A stretch of 64,000 nucleotides of DNA from Tubiluchus corallicola (taxonomy: Eukaryota; Priapulida; Priapulimorpha; Priapulimorphida; Tubiluchidae), in NCBI GenBank assembly GCA_030141605.1, contig JAQGDQ010000194.1:289501-353500 (forward strand). Reading direction: 5' to 3'. The notes beneath the pieces were generated by a model. The model worked only from the letters and a program-made list of their open reading frames with translations, made no database searches and was not told the origin of the DNA. Shown here one piece after another: positions 24,171 to 38,000 of this stretch. A program made the position numbers and the translations under genes. Within the stretch, counting starts at the first letter, position 1; each line of letters begins with the position of its first letter.

Positions 24171-24308
24171 CAAAGCAGTCTTTGTTATCTGCAATTGTTA
24201 AATATTTGTCTCCAGTTCTTCTAGCTACACAACGTAAAGTACACTTGTTACGGTATTTAAGCCCATCACTTCCGCACACAAACTTCAATTTAGGGGAACA
24301 GTAACATC
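24171..24308 (-). CDS. Exon: Kazal domain 3
   Basis: Phase 1-1 exon of 46 residues with six cysteines: CYCSP, KFVCGSDG, YRNKCTLRC and KDC. The VCGSDGxxYxNxC core marks a Kazal domain; C-x-C at the start is as in the other copies here. The P1 position would be Pro, a poor reactive-site residue, so this module may not inhibit in the standard way. Acceptor ttttag, donor gtactt. It is only 537 bases upstream of the WAP exon. Confidence 0.86.
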
Positions 24309-24519
24309 CTAAAAATAAAAAAACAGTTAGTTGCTTAATGAATTGTTAATAGTAACAATACTGGGGCAAGATTTATCATTACTTATGCAAAAACTTTCGA
24401 AGTTCATAAGAAAACACTTGAGCATTCTTTATTAAATGTTCTTACTATAAACTTGCAATAACAAAAAAGATTTCCATGTACGTTACAAACATTCCTTATT
24501 AAATTACATTTCGCAGCTA

Positions 24520-25055
24520 TATTTGGGAAAACCCAAAAACAAAAGTTTAACGTGTGAACTGCAATTTTTTCCAATTTTAGATAACTGATTATTAATAACA
24601 ACAAATGACATCCATTTTTTCTGTTTTTCCAACATTTTGTCTATCACCACTCTTATAAATACAACATAACTACAGACAACGCAATAAAAATTGGAACCCT
24701 AAATACAGAATGAAAAAGTGTACAAAACTACATCTATCTGAAAGACAGGTTTATATCAAACATGTTTTCCAATTGATATAATCTGGCAATACCCAAACAC
24801 GAAAGTTTAACATGTGAACTACATATTTTTCCAATTTTAGATAAGTGATTAACAATAACAAGAAATGACATCAATTATCAATTAACTTTTGATTTCAACA
24901 CTTTTTTCTATCACCATTCTTTTAAATACAGTCAATTTTATAAAAAAATTGTAACCTTAAACACAGGATGAAAAAGTGTACAACAGTGAATCACTGAATC
25001 TACCCGAAAGGCAGGTTCATATTAAACATGTGTTTCCATTGATGTAATCTGGTAA
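24520..25055. repeat. 260-base tandem duplication
   Basis: acccaaa(a/c)ac is at 24531 and 24791; both units share aagtttaac(g/a)tgtgaact, ttttccaattttagataa, ctatcacca and gatgaaaaagtgtacaa blocks. Moderately diverged. Confidence 0.75.
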
Positions 25056-25669
25056 AACATACCCAGTTGCAGGTAGAGCTACATAATAACTATCACTATA
25101 ATGTAAATTAGGTCCATTGAATTACTCCATAAATGGTTTAAACAGTTGCACATACACCCAAGAACATCTATTTTTCATAAATTTCAGGTTATTCATTTAG
25201 AAATAGAAGCAGTAGATAATTGGCAGCATCACCTAGTAATAATAAAACGAACGAATTGGATTAATTTAGACTATCACAGAACTAAGTTAGGTGCATACAG
25301 AAAGTTCCAATCTGACTAAAAAAAAAAGTACAAACTATTTTTAATCATTGTAAAAAGCAATGTTATTACATGTTTCTAAATACAAAATTAAAAAATTATG
25401 TACAATAAAGTTTAGTGAATCTTGAGTGAAGTGAAAAACTGCATTGTTAATAGTGAGAGAATAGTGTCGTCCCGTCAAGGTCTGAAGTTTCACTGAACTT
25501 CAGTTTTTGATCAAGAGACATGGACCAGGCTTATCTCGCATCTTTTTTCTGACGTTATTGTCATCTTCGTAATAACGGGGTTCTAGCCAAAAGTTTACGA
25601 AAAAAATTGGCAAAGGGCCCTTTTTCAATTCATGTATAAAAATAAAAATCAAAGTGTATTGAGACACCC

Positions 25670-25760
25670 TGTGCGTGTGTGTGCATGTCTGCGCATGCAG
25701 GCGAGCAAGCACGTGTGCGTGCATATGTGACTGTGACTAGGTGCGCGCGAGCGTGCTGAG
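25670..25760. repeat. Alternating purine-pyrimidine GT/GC-rich tract
   Basis: gtgcgtgtgtgtgcatg through gtgcgcgcgagcgtg; degenerate microsatellite capable of Z-DNA-like structure. Confidence 0.6.
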
Positions 25761-26549
25761 TGGTACATGCATTATGTGGTACAAAGACAGCAATCTCATG
25801 AGTGTTTTTGACTGCCTTTCTGACATTCAAGAAATTGTTTCCATCAAATATGTTCGCTCAAGTTTTGCACACATTTTTAGTCAGCTGTGGCTTGAAACAG
25901 TATGTCTTGTCACTGAGCAAAAATAATACTGTGCAACCAAGAAATTTGTTAGCTGTTTTATTCATGAGTCTACCCATACATATAATACCAGTCAAACAGG
26001 TTCTATCTATATTATTAGACTGTCAATGGTTTTTATTTCCTCAATGACCTGAGTTCATTATTTTGACAGTAAATTACCTGCAGTCAAGGTCAGCCTCTAT
26101 TATCAACCTTTCTGTTATAGCCGGTAGCCCACAAAACTTGCTCATGATCTGATAAATATGTTGATTCTATTAATAGCTGAGGCACTAGTGTCACTTTTGC
26201 TTTCACCACCATGTCCTTGTTCGCCTTTGAATTTTAGTAAATATTTCTTTGCCTGTTCAAAACATTTCGTCTTTCTTCATATAGTCTATATCTGTTAGAC
26301 ATAGTGACACCAGTTTTCTTAATCAGCATGAATGCCAGTATGAGGGAGGGCCAAGTCTTCTAAGTCTTCTGCAGTTACAAACTTTTAGGCAAATGAAACT
26401 CCATTCTTGGTTAAACTTTGAGACAAAACTTACAATGGATTAGCCGATTTCCCGTTCTAGATCCTCAAATTTTTCTAAGCTATCTGTTTACTCGTCTTTT
26501 CCAAAATTTTTGTCCAAAGACTGAATCAATAAATATAAGCCATCTGGCT

Positions 26550-27729
26550 TTTTAAGATCAGCTGATGTCCATTTGCCAGATATTAATAGCCATAGGCCTA
26601 TCTTGCTGTTACTCTTCATTCAGAAATATTGGAAAGAGTTGTTTGCAATAAAAAATCTCATTTGGTGCAACTGACATAAAAAATAATAAGCAATTTGGTT
26701 TTATGAAAACAGCTCGACTAAATTGGCTCTGATGAACATTGTAGAGACTATAACAAAAGACAATGAATAAAATAAATTAGTAGTGGGGACAATTTATAAC
26801 CTCTCTACAGCACGTGATACTAAAAAAGTTTGTTGCAAAGCTACATTATTATGGGCTTAAGGGGATCATAAATTCATGGATGTCATGATACCTTCATGGG
26901 AGAACGCAAGAGGTTCGATACGATAATGTAATTTCAATGAAGCTTCAATAACCCTTGGGTTAACGCAATGTTCAATTTTATAGTCACCTGTATTTTTAAT
27001 ATACATAAATGATATAAAATATTCTATAAAGTATCCAAATGTCTATGAGCAAGAAGAATTAAAAAAGACTGCTAATTTAATATATATCGACTGTAAATTA
27101 CAAAGTTGCTATTTGATTCATAACAAATAACGAAAAACTAAATGTATTAACAAAAAACAAAAATGTATCGGTTTGAAGACTAAACACGTTGATATAAAAA
27201 AAACCCAACTGAAATAGTTTAGGAATTAAAGTTTTGGGGAATCACTCAAAATGAATTCCTGGAATGAAAGCCACACATATATATATGATCACAGGTAAAA
27301 TTTCAAAAATATATGGAATGTCATATATAAGAGTAAAAATGGCTTTAACAAATAACATATAATAACCCTGTACAATTGTTTAATATTACCATACATCACA
27401 TACTGATATACAACTAATACAAATAATCAATGAGTTATCCAAAGAAATATTCATAGTTCACCTGTAACACTAGAAAATGAAAACATCTTTGTTTAATGTG
27501 TTTAAACACTTACAGCATTTTAATTGTTAATGCTTTAATACAAATGAACACTTCTACACAAATATATGAAACTAAATATAATTTCTTTCCAATTTTCTTG
27601 AATAATCCAGTTCAACCTAATAATTGCCGTTCGAGGCTTTGGAATGGCATAAATGATGACCTAAAAACAATTCAGCCAGTACAAACATTTAAAAAAACAA
27701 ATAAAAGAATTATAAAGCAAGAACTTTGA
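26550..27729 (+). pseudogene. Non-LTR retrotransposon RT relic with 3' end
   Basis: Order of hallmark pieces across frames: SEILERVV near 26620, QFGFMKTARLNWL near 26690, HYYGLKGIINSWMS near 26840, FLIYINDI at about 26990-27015, and a C-terminal SRLWNGINDDLKTIQ near 27635 that ends at 27729. This is the RT palm order of Jockey/CR1-like elements, closed by their typical WNxIxxDLK tail. Many stops and frameshifts, including the region of the active-site box, show an old dead copy. Confidence 0.75.
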
Positions 27730-29135
27730 AAAAATCAAATATTTTCTAATATGCTACACTTATGGTAGCAGTCATACCACATTCTAAATACAGAGTATGC
27801 ATAAAAGACATCACTGCATTTTTATAACTGGATGTAAACATCACATAACTTACTGTCTTTCTTCCTACTACTTCCCTTAACATAACCTTATTTATTCCGG
27901 GGGTCCTGCCACCCTGTATTTGAGCACATTTTGGAGACCTTGAATGAGATCTAAATTTTGGTACACAGACTTCCTCAAATGTGAAAAATTCTACCTCAAA
28001 AATATATTTCACCTACATTTACCTAGGTAATTGTCATTGTATTCTATTGTAGTAGTCATATATATTAAAACAAGTTGGTAATATACTGCAATGTGGATGG
28101 CCCATTTACTTAAGCTTATTTTATTTAGTGTCAAGATTATCTACCCTGGAAAGTGTGGGTATTCAAACAAAAGTGATTTCAGACTGTTAAGTTTGCAGGC
28201 CACTATTCATACAAAATTTAATAAGTTTGCATGCTTGATAACTTTTTCCACCAGACACAGCTAACAGGCAAAACCTCTTGGCCACACATGCATTTTACTA
28301 CATTTTAGATTATTTTGTGGTTGCTAGAAGTAATTTTTTCAGGCAAGTTCACTAGTTTAAAACTTATTATGTTACCTCAAACTTGTCATTCATAATTTCA
28401 TTACTACTGTGAAAAGGGGGGGCAGGCCCTTTAGGCCCACACTCTAAATGTAAAAGTGCAGTTACAGTTAGCTAAAAACGATCTATAAAACAGAAATCGA
28501 TAAGAAAATCGACACTATGTAAGTGATACACATAAACATAACTTCAGCATGCAAATTAGCTTACTATTCGGGGATTGCGCAAAACAAACAAGGGGTTGAT
28601 GCGTTTCTTGCTTTACTGCAAAAAAATTATTTAACCGTTTTTGTTCTTAAGAAATTCTGTGGATGCATGTGGGTCAGTGGACCGACAGTACACAAGAGGT
28701 TTTCTTTGTCCCACTGTTACAAACAGATTTTAATTCTTTTAAGCACTCATTATTAAAGTAAATAATTAATGTTAAAGTGCTGTGTGCGAATTTGCTAACA
28801 CCACTGAGAAGTTTGCAGTTCATTCACCTGCTGCAAGCCTGCAAGTCAATGCATAAAACATTGACTTAATTTTATCAGCTAATGACTTGCACAAAGAGAG
28901 AATAATTGATAGCCATTCAGCTGCTAGATTATCACTCAATCTCCTATCGCTTGTAAGGCTGATAATTATTTTAATGTCATCAAGTACATGAGAATGCATA
29001 CAATCAATTATTAATGAAAGTAATTGTGTCATAGATACAAATATAAAATAAAAGGTTGATGTTTACAACATAGGCTATCTAGTTAATCTAATTTGATTGC
29101 TTCTTAAAATCAATTTTAACAAAAATCAAGTTTAC

Positions 29136-29312
29136 CAGTCAAGTAGCCTCCACAATAAGCCGTACACTCCTCTCTCACGTAGAAGTTATTTTCATTGCCA
29201 CCACAGCCACTGTAGGAGAATGACTTACATCTTTTAGCTTTTCTATCCCAGAACCATCTCCGGTGTTTTTCCTTACAATTACCCACATCTCTTGGAAGTT
29301 CGCATATATTAC
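29136..29312 (-). CDS. Exon: Kunitz domain 4 (P1 Lys, P1' Glu)
   Basis: Phase 1-1 exon of 59 residues with all six Kunitz cysteines: NICELP, VGNCKE, KRCKSF, YSGCGGN, EECTAYC. P1 is Lys as in BPTI, but P1' is Glu where Ala or Gly is normal, which may weaken standard inhibition. The domain is very basic between Cys2 and Cys3 (KEKHRRWFWDRKAKR). It is separated from the other Kunitz exons by a Kazal exon and over 11 kb. Acceptor gatag, donor gtaaac. Confidence 0.9.
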
Positions 29313-32300
29313 CTATCAAAAGTATATAAAAAAGCCTGATAGACTTTTTTATTAAATATGAATTAGGAGTTGATTAAAATTGGGCACGTTGGGAAGCAAA
29401 TGAAAAGAATGTTGAAAGCTGAAAGTTGAATCTTATAATTAACTTTTCTTAAATTAGCTTTTCTGCCCGTTTCTTTTCAAAATTCTGAAAGAACATTATG
29501 CAGAAAAAAATCTTCTAGTGGCACCTGGTTGAGGTCTTGGATGAAGATTTGTAGTTTTCAGGAAAAAAAAGGAACTGGGCTACACCTGTGGGATCATGTG
29601 GGTTTCTTTTAGTGTGGCCTCCACCAGAATGAGTGTCATGATTGTCATTGTTGCCGTCGTTGTCATCACCATTGGCAGCAACACCAGTGTAGTGTAGTAG
29701 GTATGGTGTAAACAATGTGATGTAGTGATATGGTGTGGTGTAGCTTGGTTAGTGTGGTGCCACCTAACATGGTGTGGGTAATGTAGTGATATGGTGTGGC
29801 GTGGCGTGGTGCCACCTAACATGGTGTGGGTGATGTAGTGTAGGGACATAGGGTGATGTGGTGCTGAACAGTGGGTGATCTGACATGTGTGGTGGGAGTG
29901 ACACGGTGTGGGAAGTGTGATATGGTGTGGTTTGGTGTGATGTGGTGTGGGTTGTCGTTGTAGGTTTATGAGCAACTGTTTGCAGGGTCTAGCTAGCTTT
30001 ACTATTATTAGAAGTGGGGGGAAATTTATGGTCTGAAATTAATGTTGCGAGTCCCAAAAAAAATAGTCCAAAATAGACCAAATTGTTATGAAAATTTATT
30101 TTATTTACATACGATACGGACTAATATAAAATTAAAATGTGTTTATGACAAAGACATAAACTTAGCTCCTTCGACCTGTAATGACTCATGTATGGGTAAA
30201 GATGAGCTTTATTACCTAAACTTTCAAACCCCCAAATTCGATGAAATTTGGAAAAGAAACGGCTAACATACAAGCGAATAATAAAAGTACAAAATAAATT
30301 CTGTTGTTTTCTGCATTTTCAGTTTTGAAAGCTTTTTGCAAACTAATTGATGAAAATTCTGCTTGGTTCTTGCACAACAGCTCAGTGTAGCAGCGACGTT
30401 GATCTGCCCTGCTGTGTATTAGCTCAGGCTATTCTTAGCATGCGAAGATTAAATTTTTGTTGCACTTGGGTTTGCATTCACAGAATGTAACAGCAACCAG
30501 CGCTAAACAATTGTGTTTCATTTGAGTAATCCCCACTCTGAAAAGCTTATCAGTAATTGAAATGCAATTTCTTATATTTGTGACTGAAAAGTGAAATAAT
30601 CTGAATGGCAGTACCCGGAGAATATAAAGTTAATTTCACTATAATTCGAATGCATTTATTTGTTATCTTATTATGTGAAAAAATGTTGGCATTTTATGAC
30701 TTTTTTAAAATTTGGAATAATTTCACAGTATGATCAGATTAGCAGTTACAGTTATTGAGAAAGCTGAACTGTAACCTGATAGATGCATGTAGTATAGTAA
30801 TTTCTGTACTTTTCACTTGCTAGCAATAAGTATGCTCTCAGATTTTGTCTTTCAAACAGTGCAAAATGCTTGCAAATCAGCAAATTCGGTACCTGGATTA
30901 ACCACCAAGTAAATAACTGTACACTATATCTACTCAGTTACTTACTGCCTTTTTTACCGGTGATACTAGCTGTCACTTCAACAGCCTGTCGCTCACAGGC
31001 GTGCTGATATAATTAGCAGCATGCAGCGCAGGGCAGACTCACCTGCAGCTAGCAATTACAAATTTTGTAATACCTTGGTATATTTGGACAGCTGTCAAAT
31101 TTACAAAGTTAGAGTATACTTTTTGCAAAATCTTGTGCAGAAAACACTGCTCTACAGTTCATGTTAAACTGTTTCATATACAAGCTACCACTTGAACACT
31201 AAAGGGCTTTGAAACGAAAATTCTGTAAAAATTTTAGAGTTTTCACATTAACGACTGTTAACTACTCAACTAAATAAAAAAATCAAAGCGTTTTATTTGC
31301 AGTACTAGAAAGAAAATTTAATTCTTTTTCCAAAAATATACAGTTTTGTACTAATATCTCATGCAGCAGGACATCATGAGCATTTTTGCTGCTGGATGTC
31401 AAAACTAAACAAATATTCGTTCTCGTGAAAGATTTAATATTCTGCACTATGAGCAGACAAAAACTGCAAGTGCTGATAGTGAAAAATCTTTGATGACTTG
31501 ATCTTTGTCTCAAGATCATAGTTTTGTCATTGCTGAAAACTCCATGCAAGATTGTCTAGGAAATCCATTTTATTGCAATCCCATTTTAACAATTCGCCTA
31601 TGTAACATGACCTGACTATAGCCACTTTTTATAAAATTCTGAATACTCATCTACGTTCAACCACCTACCCATATATGCAATAACAAAGCTTCAAGTCCAA
31701 TACTGTAAGAGGTGTTGAGTGACAAAACCATTTGCCCTAATTTTCACATTTTGGCTCCTAACTCAAACTTTCCTAGTTCCTATTTCCAAAAAATACTTAA
31801 TGCACATCTACCCCACATAAGCTAAATACCTGTGAAAAAAATTAATTTAACTCTGTCTCTGAGCAACAGAGGAAAACTGACCAAAAGACCCTTCAACCCA
31901 GTTTCCAGTTGTCTGCAACATTTTACACAATCATGACGAACAATATTTCGAACTTTTTTCTTTGCGACCTCTTGAATTCTAAGGCTACTGGAAGGGTGTA
32001 AAAGTGACACATCACTTTCTTCGTAATGACTTTTTCTTTTCTTGCTGTAAGTCTGAGATTTACTCCATTTTCTTCGTTGGAGTCTCTGTTATCTTATGAT
32101 CATGTTCTCTATAGATAATACAGTGCTTTGTTGTTTTCCTTTGTGCCCGCTCCTTTTGCCTGTACTCTTTGAGTCTCTCTGGACAGCTTTGAGTTTTTCC
32201 CTATAATGTCTTGCCATTTTTTTACTGGACAGTAGTATGTTGATTAAAAAACGTCACCGTATTGTCCTCATTTGAGCAGTACTTTTGCCACTGAGACTTA

Positions 32301-34887
32301 TGGAAAATGCCAGGCGGGCAACACAAACTGCAGTTTCATGTAGATCACAATACAATCCACAGCCCAATCTGGAGGTAATCATGTTTTGCGTGTGAAACTA
32401 TTCAAAGCTGCATCTTTACAGTCCACGCCTGGGAACTCCAAGAAAATATTCAATCCCAATGCAAGAACTAATTGCAAGATGACATTCTTTAAAGAAAGAC
32501 TGAGTCTACAAGGCAGCTTAAGAAGGTTCTATGTAGATTTTTTGCCAGCTACTACTGGGCAACAATGGGAAGAATAGGTTGTGCAGCACATTGTCTTGTT
32601 ATTCTATAGGTTGTGCTGTGCATTGTCATTTTCTATTCTATCTTTGATATAGAGCCAGAGGTGTTTCCAATTTAAGATAAAAGTTGGAAAAGTTAATGTT
32701 AAAGTTAAAGCAAAATTTAACATCCATAAAAATTAAACCTACATATTTTTATGCTTCTCAATATTCAGTTTTATTTTTGCATTTGACTTAACTTAGTGTA
32801 ATAGTTTTACTATTAGTTTAACACTGTTGGCAATTGCTAACACTGCAAATAAAAAAAATCATTCTTTCACTGAATAACATGACTTTTAATGTATTGCCAA
32901 GGTGTAATGTCTCAGTGGAGAAGCTCAAAAATGACACACAATATTTTTATATGTACGTTTAGAGGCTGTTTATATTTAGAGGCTGAAGCTGAGACAGTTG
33001 CTATGATATCAGCTGACTCACAAAGTAAATCAGCTAGCTCGGTTGAGGTTGACTTTTAGCTGAGCTGGCTTAAAGAAAAGTCAGCTAATGCTACGAATTT
33101 TCATTATCTAAATAAAGGATAAATTGTTAGTTAAATGCTAAATTAAGGAGACGAATTTTTTAATTAATTCATGTTGCTTATACACTGAAAAAAGCTTATG
33201 TACAAATTCAAATAATGCATTAGGGCCAATTTTTTGTTATTATAAAAAAGCAAGGGATTCAATGCAAATATAATTATAACAGCCAACTCTTGGCAAGACT
33301 TATCTTAATTACCGACGAATCAATACCAAAACACCAAATTATCCCATACATGTGAGTAACGCTGTTTGTATATTTAATTTTGAAGTCACCAGCTTTCTCT
33401 TTCAAAAATTTCCAAAATTTAGTATCTCTGACAGCACACACACAACCTGACCTCGAGCCCGCAATGCCTTTGCCATATTTCAACCTGTGAATTGCAGTGT
33501 CATGTGATTCACAAGAGCGAAAATCTTTGCAGCTGGCAAAAATGTCGGCTAGCTCAACTTCCATCACTGAGCAGCTGGTGGCAATAAAATTTCAGATGGA
33601 AATTAACTGGCTGGAGCTCAGCTGAATCAGTGCAGCGCTGGCTCTAGTAATATTATGACAAATAGTGACTTACTGGCAACTCCACAACTAGTGGTCAACT
33701 CTGTAACCAGGGTTTGGTTGCAGAAATGGCGGCTCTGGAGTGGACATTTTGTATTAAATTAGTTATTAGAACTTATTAAAACTAAGGGACTAGTAAAACT
33801 CAGTTCACTTTCTGATTAACAAGCTTGTCTTTAAGCAAAGCATCGATTCCTCAGATGTGTTAGTAAATCTAATAATAAACATTCTGACAGGCATAAACAG
33901 TGGTTTCGGAGTTGACATATTAAAAATACTTAAGGCGTATTAAGTGCACGAAAATGAATAAGCCAAAAAAGTATAACAACAACAAATTTTACTAACTCAA
34001 CAAAATAATTATTCAAAGAATAATTATCCAACAATTATTTAATCACTGTAAAATGCTTAAAGCGCTGATTATTTGTAAGACTGCACAATTTGCTTTCAGG
34101 TTGCAGAGTTGATATAGATAAAATTAAAACAAGTGACACAAAAAATTAGCTGAAATCAAGAAAACCAGCAACGAATTTCTGAAATCTGCCTTAAGATTGA
34201 TAATGTACAATGTCTTTGCTAAAAAACAGACTTGGAGCTAAAACACATCTTATAATTTTCGTTAGTGTAAATTGGGAAAGCTAAAAAGTGACAAGGTTAA
34301 TCCTGTGCAATTATAACATATACTGGTAATTTTTTCGAAAAATATTTAACCCAACGTGCTAAAAAGTTAAGTGCATGAATTGATTGGTTTATTGGTATTG
34401 GTATTTGTTTGCTTTTATTACATTTTTATAAGATGGTGGCATCAAAAAATATTGAGAGAATGACTAAAATACAGAAAATGATTAAGACAAGGAAACTGTC
34501 ATAAATACATGAACCCATGACCAGACTAGTGGAATACTGCATAGCATTCTAAGAATAATTAGTGAATGCTAAAGGTCATCAATACTCATGTAATTGCTTT
34601 GACTATTTTAAAAAAACAGTCGAAATATTGTATCAGAATGTGTTCATTGAACTTCAGCTAAATAACCAATGGTGACGCTGAGCTTTAAATTAAACATTTT
34701 CTGGGCTGTCATTCTCCCTGTTCTTTAATAATGTTTCTTTTTATCTAGATTCAAAAGTCATAGGGCATGTTACAAAGACACTTTATTAAAAAGCATATGC
34801 AATGTAGGATGTCTAGCACAGAAATTTAAAAGCTTATCACCAAAAATTTTTTAAAATAACAAAGTATTCTAATAAAATAATATTTAC
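29313..34887. other. Intron between Kazal 2 (34888) and Kunitz 4 (29312) exons
   Basis: Contains a GT-rich minisatellite (29690-29950) and a 33-base tandem pair at 32578-32640. 30000-32570 and 32650-34880 show no gene. The block 32990-33620 has several inverted agctgag/ctcagct motifs that could be a decayed foldback element. Confidence 0.5.
29690..29950. repeat. GT-rich minisatellite, 52-base higher-order unit
   Basis: gtggtgccacctaacatggt recurs at 29754 and 29806; the surroundings are variants of gtgtggtg. Gives a spurious His/Thr-rich open frame on the minus strand. Confidence 0.8.
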
Positions 34888-35052
34888 GTAGACAATTCTC
34901 GTTGCCTGCTTTTTTCAAACCTTGAACCTTTGTTGCTTCACATTCTAATTTGCAAAGGTTGTCGTACTGTTTTCCGTCAGTTCCACACACATGATCAGAT
35001 CTTCTCTCGCAGATACACACTTTTGAGTCATCAAACTGTACCATACGACGCA
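34888..35052 (-). CDS. Exon: Kazal domain 2 (P1 Arg)
   Basis: Phase 1-1 exon of 55 residues with six cysteines: KVCICERR, DHVCGTDG, YDNLCKLEC and ENC. The VCGTDGxxYxNxC core is the Kazal signature and the first two cysteines are one residue apart. The P1 position is Arg, so of the four Kazal modules this is the one best suited to trypsin-like proteases. Acceptor tttag, donor gtaaat. It is isolated, with introns of over 5 kb on both sides. Confidence 0.88.
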
Positions 35053-38000
35053 CTAAACAAAATACACAAAGACAGATAAAAATTGGTACTTGGCACCTCT
35101 CACGGTACTCCTACTTACAGGTAGCTAACTGAACTGGTTGTATTGCTCACACTGTTTCAAATGTCAGGTCTCTAAAGAATGCTGCTAAAAATTCTTGGCC
35201 TACAATTAGATACCTATATTTTATCGAAGCATATAAACTTTTAATACCATGATTCTCACAAAAGAAGTAGTTACATTTAGATTCAAAACTCAAGATTGTT
35301 TATTTCAAAAAATTAGCTATACAGTCCACTAACATTTTACTATATAATTGATCCAGCAGTAGGTTTAACATCAATGAGTCAAATATGTACAAACTACCTT
35401 GTTGTGTAACAAAAATGCACTATGCTTACACCAATCTCTCTAACTTTATGTCATGGTGAGACATGTGTCATGAGTTACAAGTGACTGCTAGCAGTTGAAT
35501 GCCTACTAGTCTTAGAGTGAAAGCAAGTCCTAGATGACTATATATATATATATACATACACTAGTATATAGTACAGTACACTACAAATAGAGAGAGATAC
35601 GTATGTATATATAGCTTGTTTATGTATGTACATACAAGTTTATATATATACACACATAAACTGTAGATGTTATTCATTTAGTTCTTCCGTTTTAACATTT
35701 TTCTTTAACGGAAGACCGGACGATTGTTTAGACTCTTTTTAATTTGCTGTCCGAATCCAAAATATATTTTCTTGTTTATAAAAGTTGTTCCTTTTATAAA
35801 ACATATATTTATAAAACAAACTATAAAACAATTGTTTCTTATATTTCAATAATTAGCTTAGAAAGTTAATTAACGACAACTGAACACAGCTATTACTTAA
35901 GTCAGAAACTAACCCGCTTGTGCAGGCATCTTCCCTTGCGTGTCAAGCACATTTTCATACGTGTTATAGTACTGCTTAAATGCATGATGTCACGAAAAAT
36001 GGGCTTTACATCATATGACGTCATAACTCTAACTGTCTAACACAACAGTTTATGATGAAGGTTATCACGGAAACGCCTTCTATTTGGCGGTAGTAGATTC
36101 ACTGAGCCATGCGTAGGCTTGAAAGTTTAGCGAAATTTGAGTATCTGAAGTAATTATTATTTAATCTAAACTTTGATTTAAAATAAGCTATTGTAATTTT
36201 CAATATTTTAGAGCAATCTTTATTCTGAACTCGTGTTTACACAATCATCCCGTTTTCCTTTAAATAAACAAGTCAAGAATAAAATAATTCGTAAAAATCC
36301 TTAACCCTTTTGTGTCTTTAAACTCCTAACTAAAAAAACTTTCTTATAAACCCATAGATCTGCTATTTTTACGAAAAGGACATGAAAAATATTTAGATAG
36401 TTAACTATCCGCTTAATAGAACAGTGTAATTTTATCAAACGTGATACAAAGCTAAATATTTAAACTTACATACACAGTGCTTAAAATGTCATAAGATCAT
36501 TTGTAGCCATTTTAGAGCCACTTTCTGCACATTACACACATGAAATACTTGTGATTATCCTTTGCACCCTAATTGCATGGAGTCTTATGTACTAAACAAC
36601 AACTGAAGGGTGCAAAACAACAATTAGAATAATTTACGCAAAGTATGATAAAAAAGTACTTTTACTAGCATTAATAAAAATAAAATGACAGTTGATTTAC
36701 ATTAGTATTGTGCTCCTTGTCCTCACTATAATTAATTCTCTTTCTAGTCTTTCTATCGTGTTTTACTCTTTACTATGGTCACTAGTACCAATTATCGTGT
36801 TCATTATCATGTATTATTAATCTCTCTAATTAATATTGATTCTTATCTCTCGCTCGTGATCGTATAACACGTGACCTAAGGAGACACACGACTTATTTAA
36901 AGAGTGATTCGCTTCTATTACACTAATTGCTATAAGGTTATTTACAACCTGGCTCCTAGAGCTTAAGATAAAGTCTATAGGGCTATGATATCTTCCCACA
37001 AGACTGTTTCTATGACTCCACGTTGTGATTAGAGTCTATGTCTCTAAAGCTTACTAGCAAAAGTTCCCGCAATTGAACTCATAAATTAACTTAATGTACA
37101 CAGCAAATCTTCAGATTCGTTTACAGAATTTAATGTTGCTTAACTGAAACACCTATAAGCATACGCCAACTATTACTTTAAGTTAAAGTGAAATCCGTTT
37201 ATTGTTTTACAACAATTACTCTTAGTCAACTAATATTACAATGTTTGATCTTAATCGCCAAAGACGCTCACAATTAATAATTAGCTCCAAGAGACACTAA
37301 TCAGATTCACTTAACTATTTCCTTGCTTCGCACTTAAGGTGCTAATTACAATTTGAAGTATGCAATTACAATCAACTACACGTTACACTTAAGGTGTCTA
37401 TTACTGTGATTTACTACTATGCAGAGTTGCTCTCAAGTTACGATATGTTAAGATCACTTAACTTGGTGGAATGACCAATGACAACTGTTCAATTGGTCAA
37501 ATGCAATTCCGCTGCAAGACTCTATTCGCAGATCCAGTGCTCAAATCGTTGAGGACGCAGATGGTTGTCTACGCGGGGTCTAACGTGTCTTTGCTTCTCT
37601 CAGAACTCCTGTAGCCGCTCCAGACTTGATCTTCTCCTCTCTCTGACTGACTGAGGAACTTCCTCACGTTCGATTCACATCCGACTCGCAACGTGTTCCG
37701 CAAACGACTAGCCACGTGCTCTTCCAAAACACCATCTGATATACTCTAATGGAGTTTTCGTAATATTGCGCGCGAATGCTGCAACGCGTCGCAATAGTTC
37801 AAAGGTTATGTTCTAGGCTTGGTGGTTTATGACCATCCAGATGGCAGGTAACGTAGCTTCTTACATGAGAAAAACACCGCTACTTGCCTTGTCCTTCACA
37901 TCATCAACCCGAGAGCTTGTTCCTTGCGTCGTTTGGGTTATAAACTCTCGTTCAAGAAAAGAACCACTCTCTGCTTCTTCACAATTATAGTTCGGCAACT

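Larger units (their letters stand above)
24309..29135. other. Intron between Kunitz 4 (29136) and Kazal 3 (24308) exons
   Basis: Contains a 260-base tandem duplication, a TG/CG-rich tract at 25670-25760 and a non-LTR relic. 27735-29130 shows no recognisable gene. Confidence 0.55.

Noticed and set aside
29580-29975. 131-codon minus-strand open frame rich in His and Thr
   Set aside because: Produced by the GT-rich minisatellite; no domain and no codon bias beyond the repeat.
33274-33567. 97-codon minus-strand frame with several cysteines
   Set aside because: Cysteine spacing fits no inhibitor module, and no suitable acceptor and donor pair was seen.
36016-36023. TGACGTCA palindrome (CRE-like)
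   Set aside because: An 8-base match is expected about once by chance in 64 kb and lies deep in an intron.
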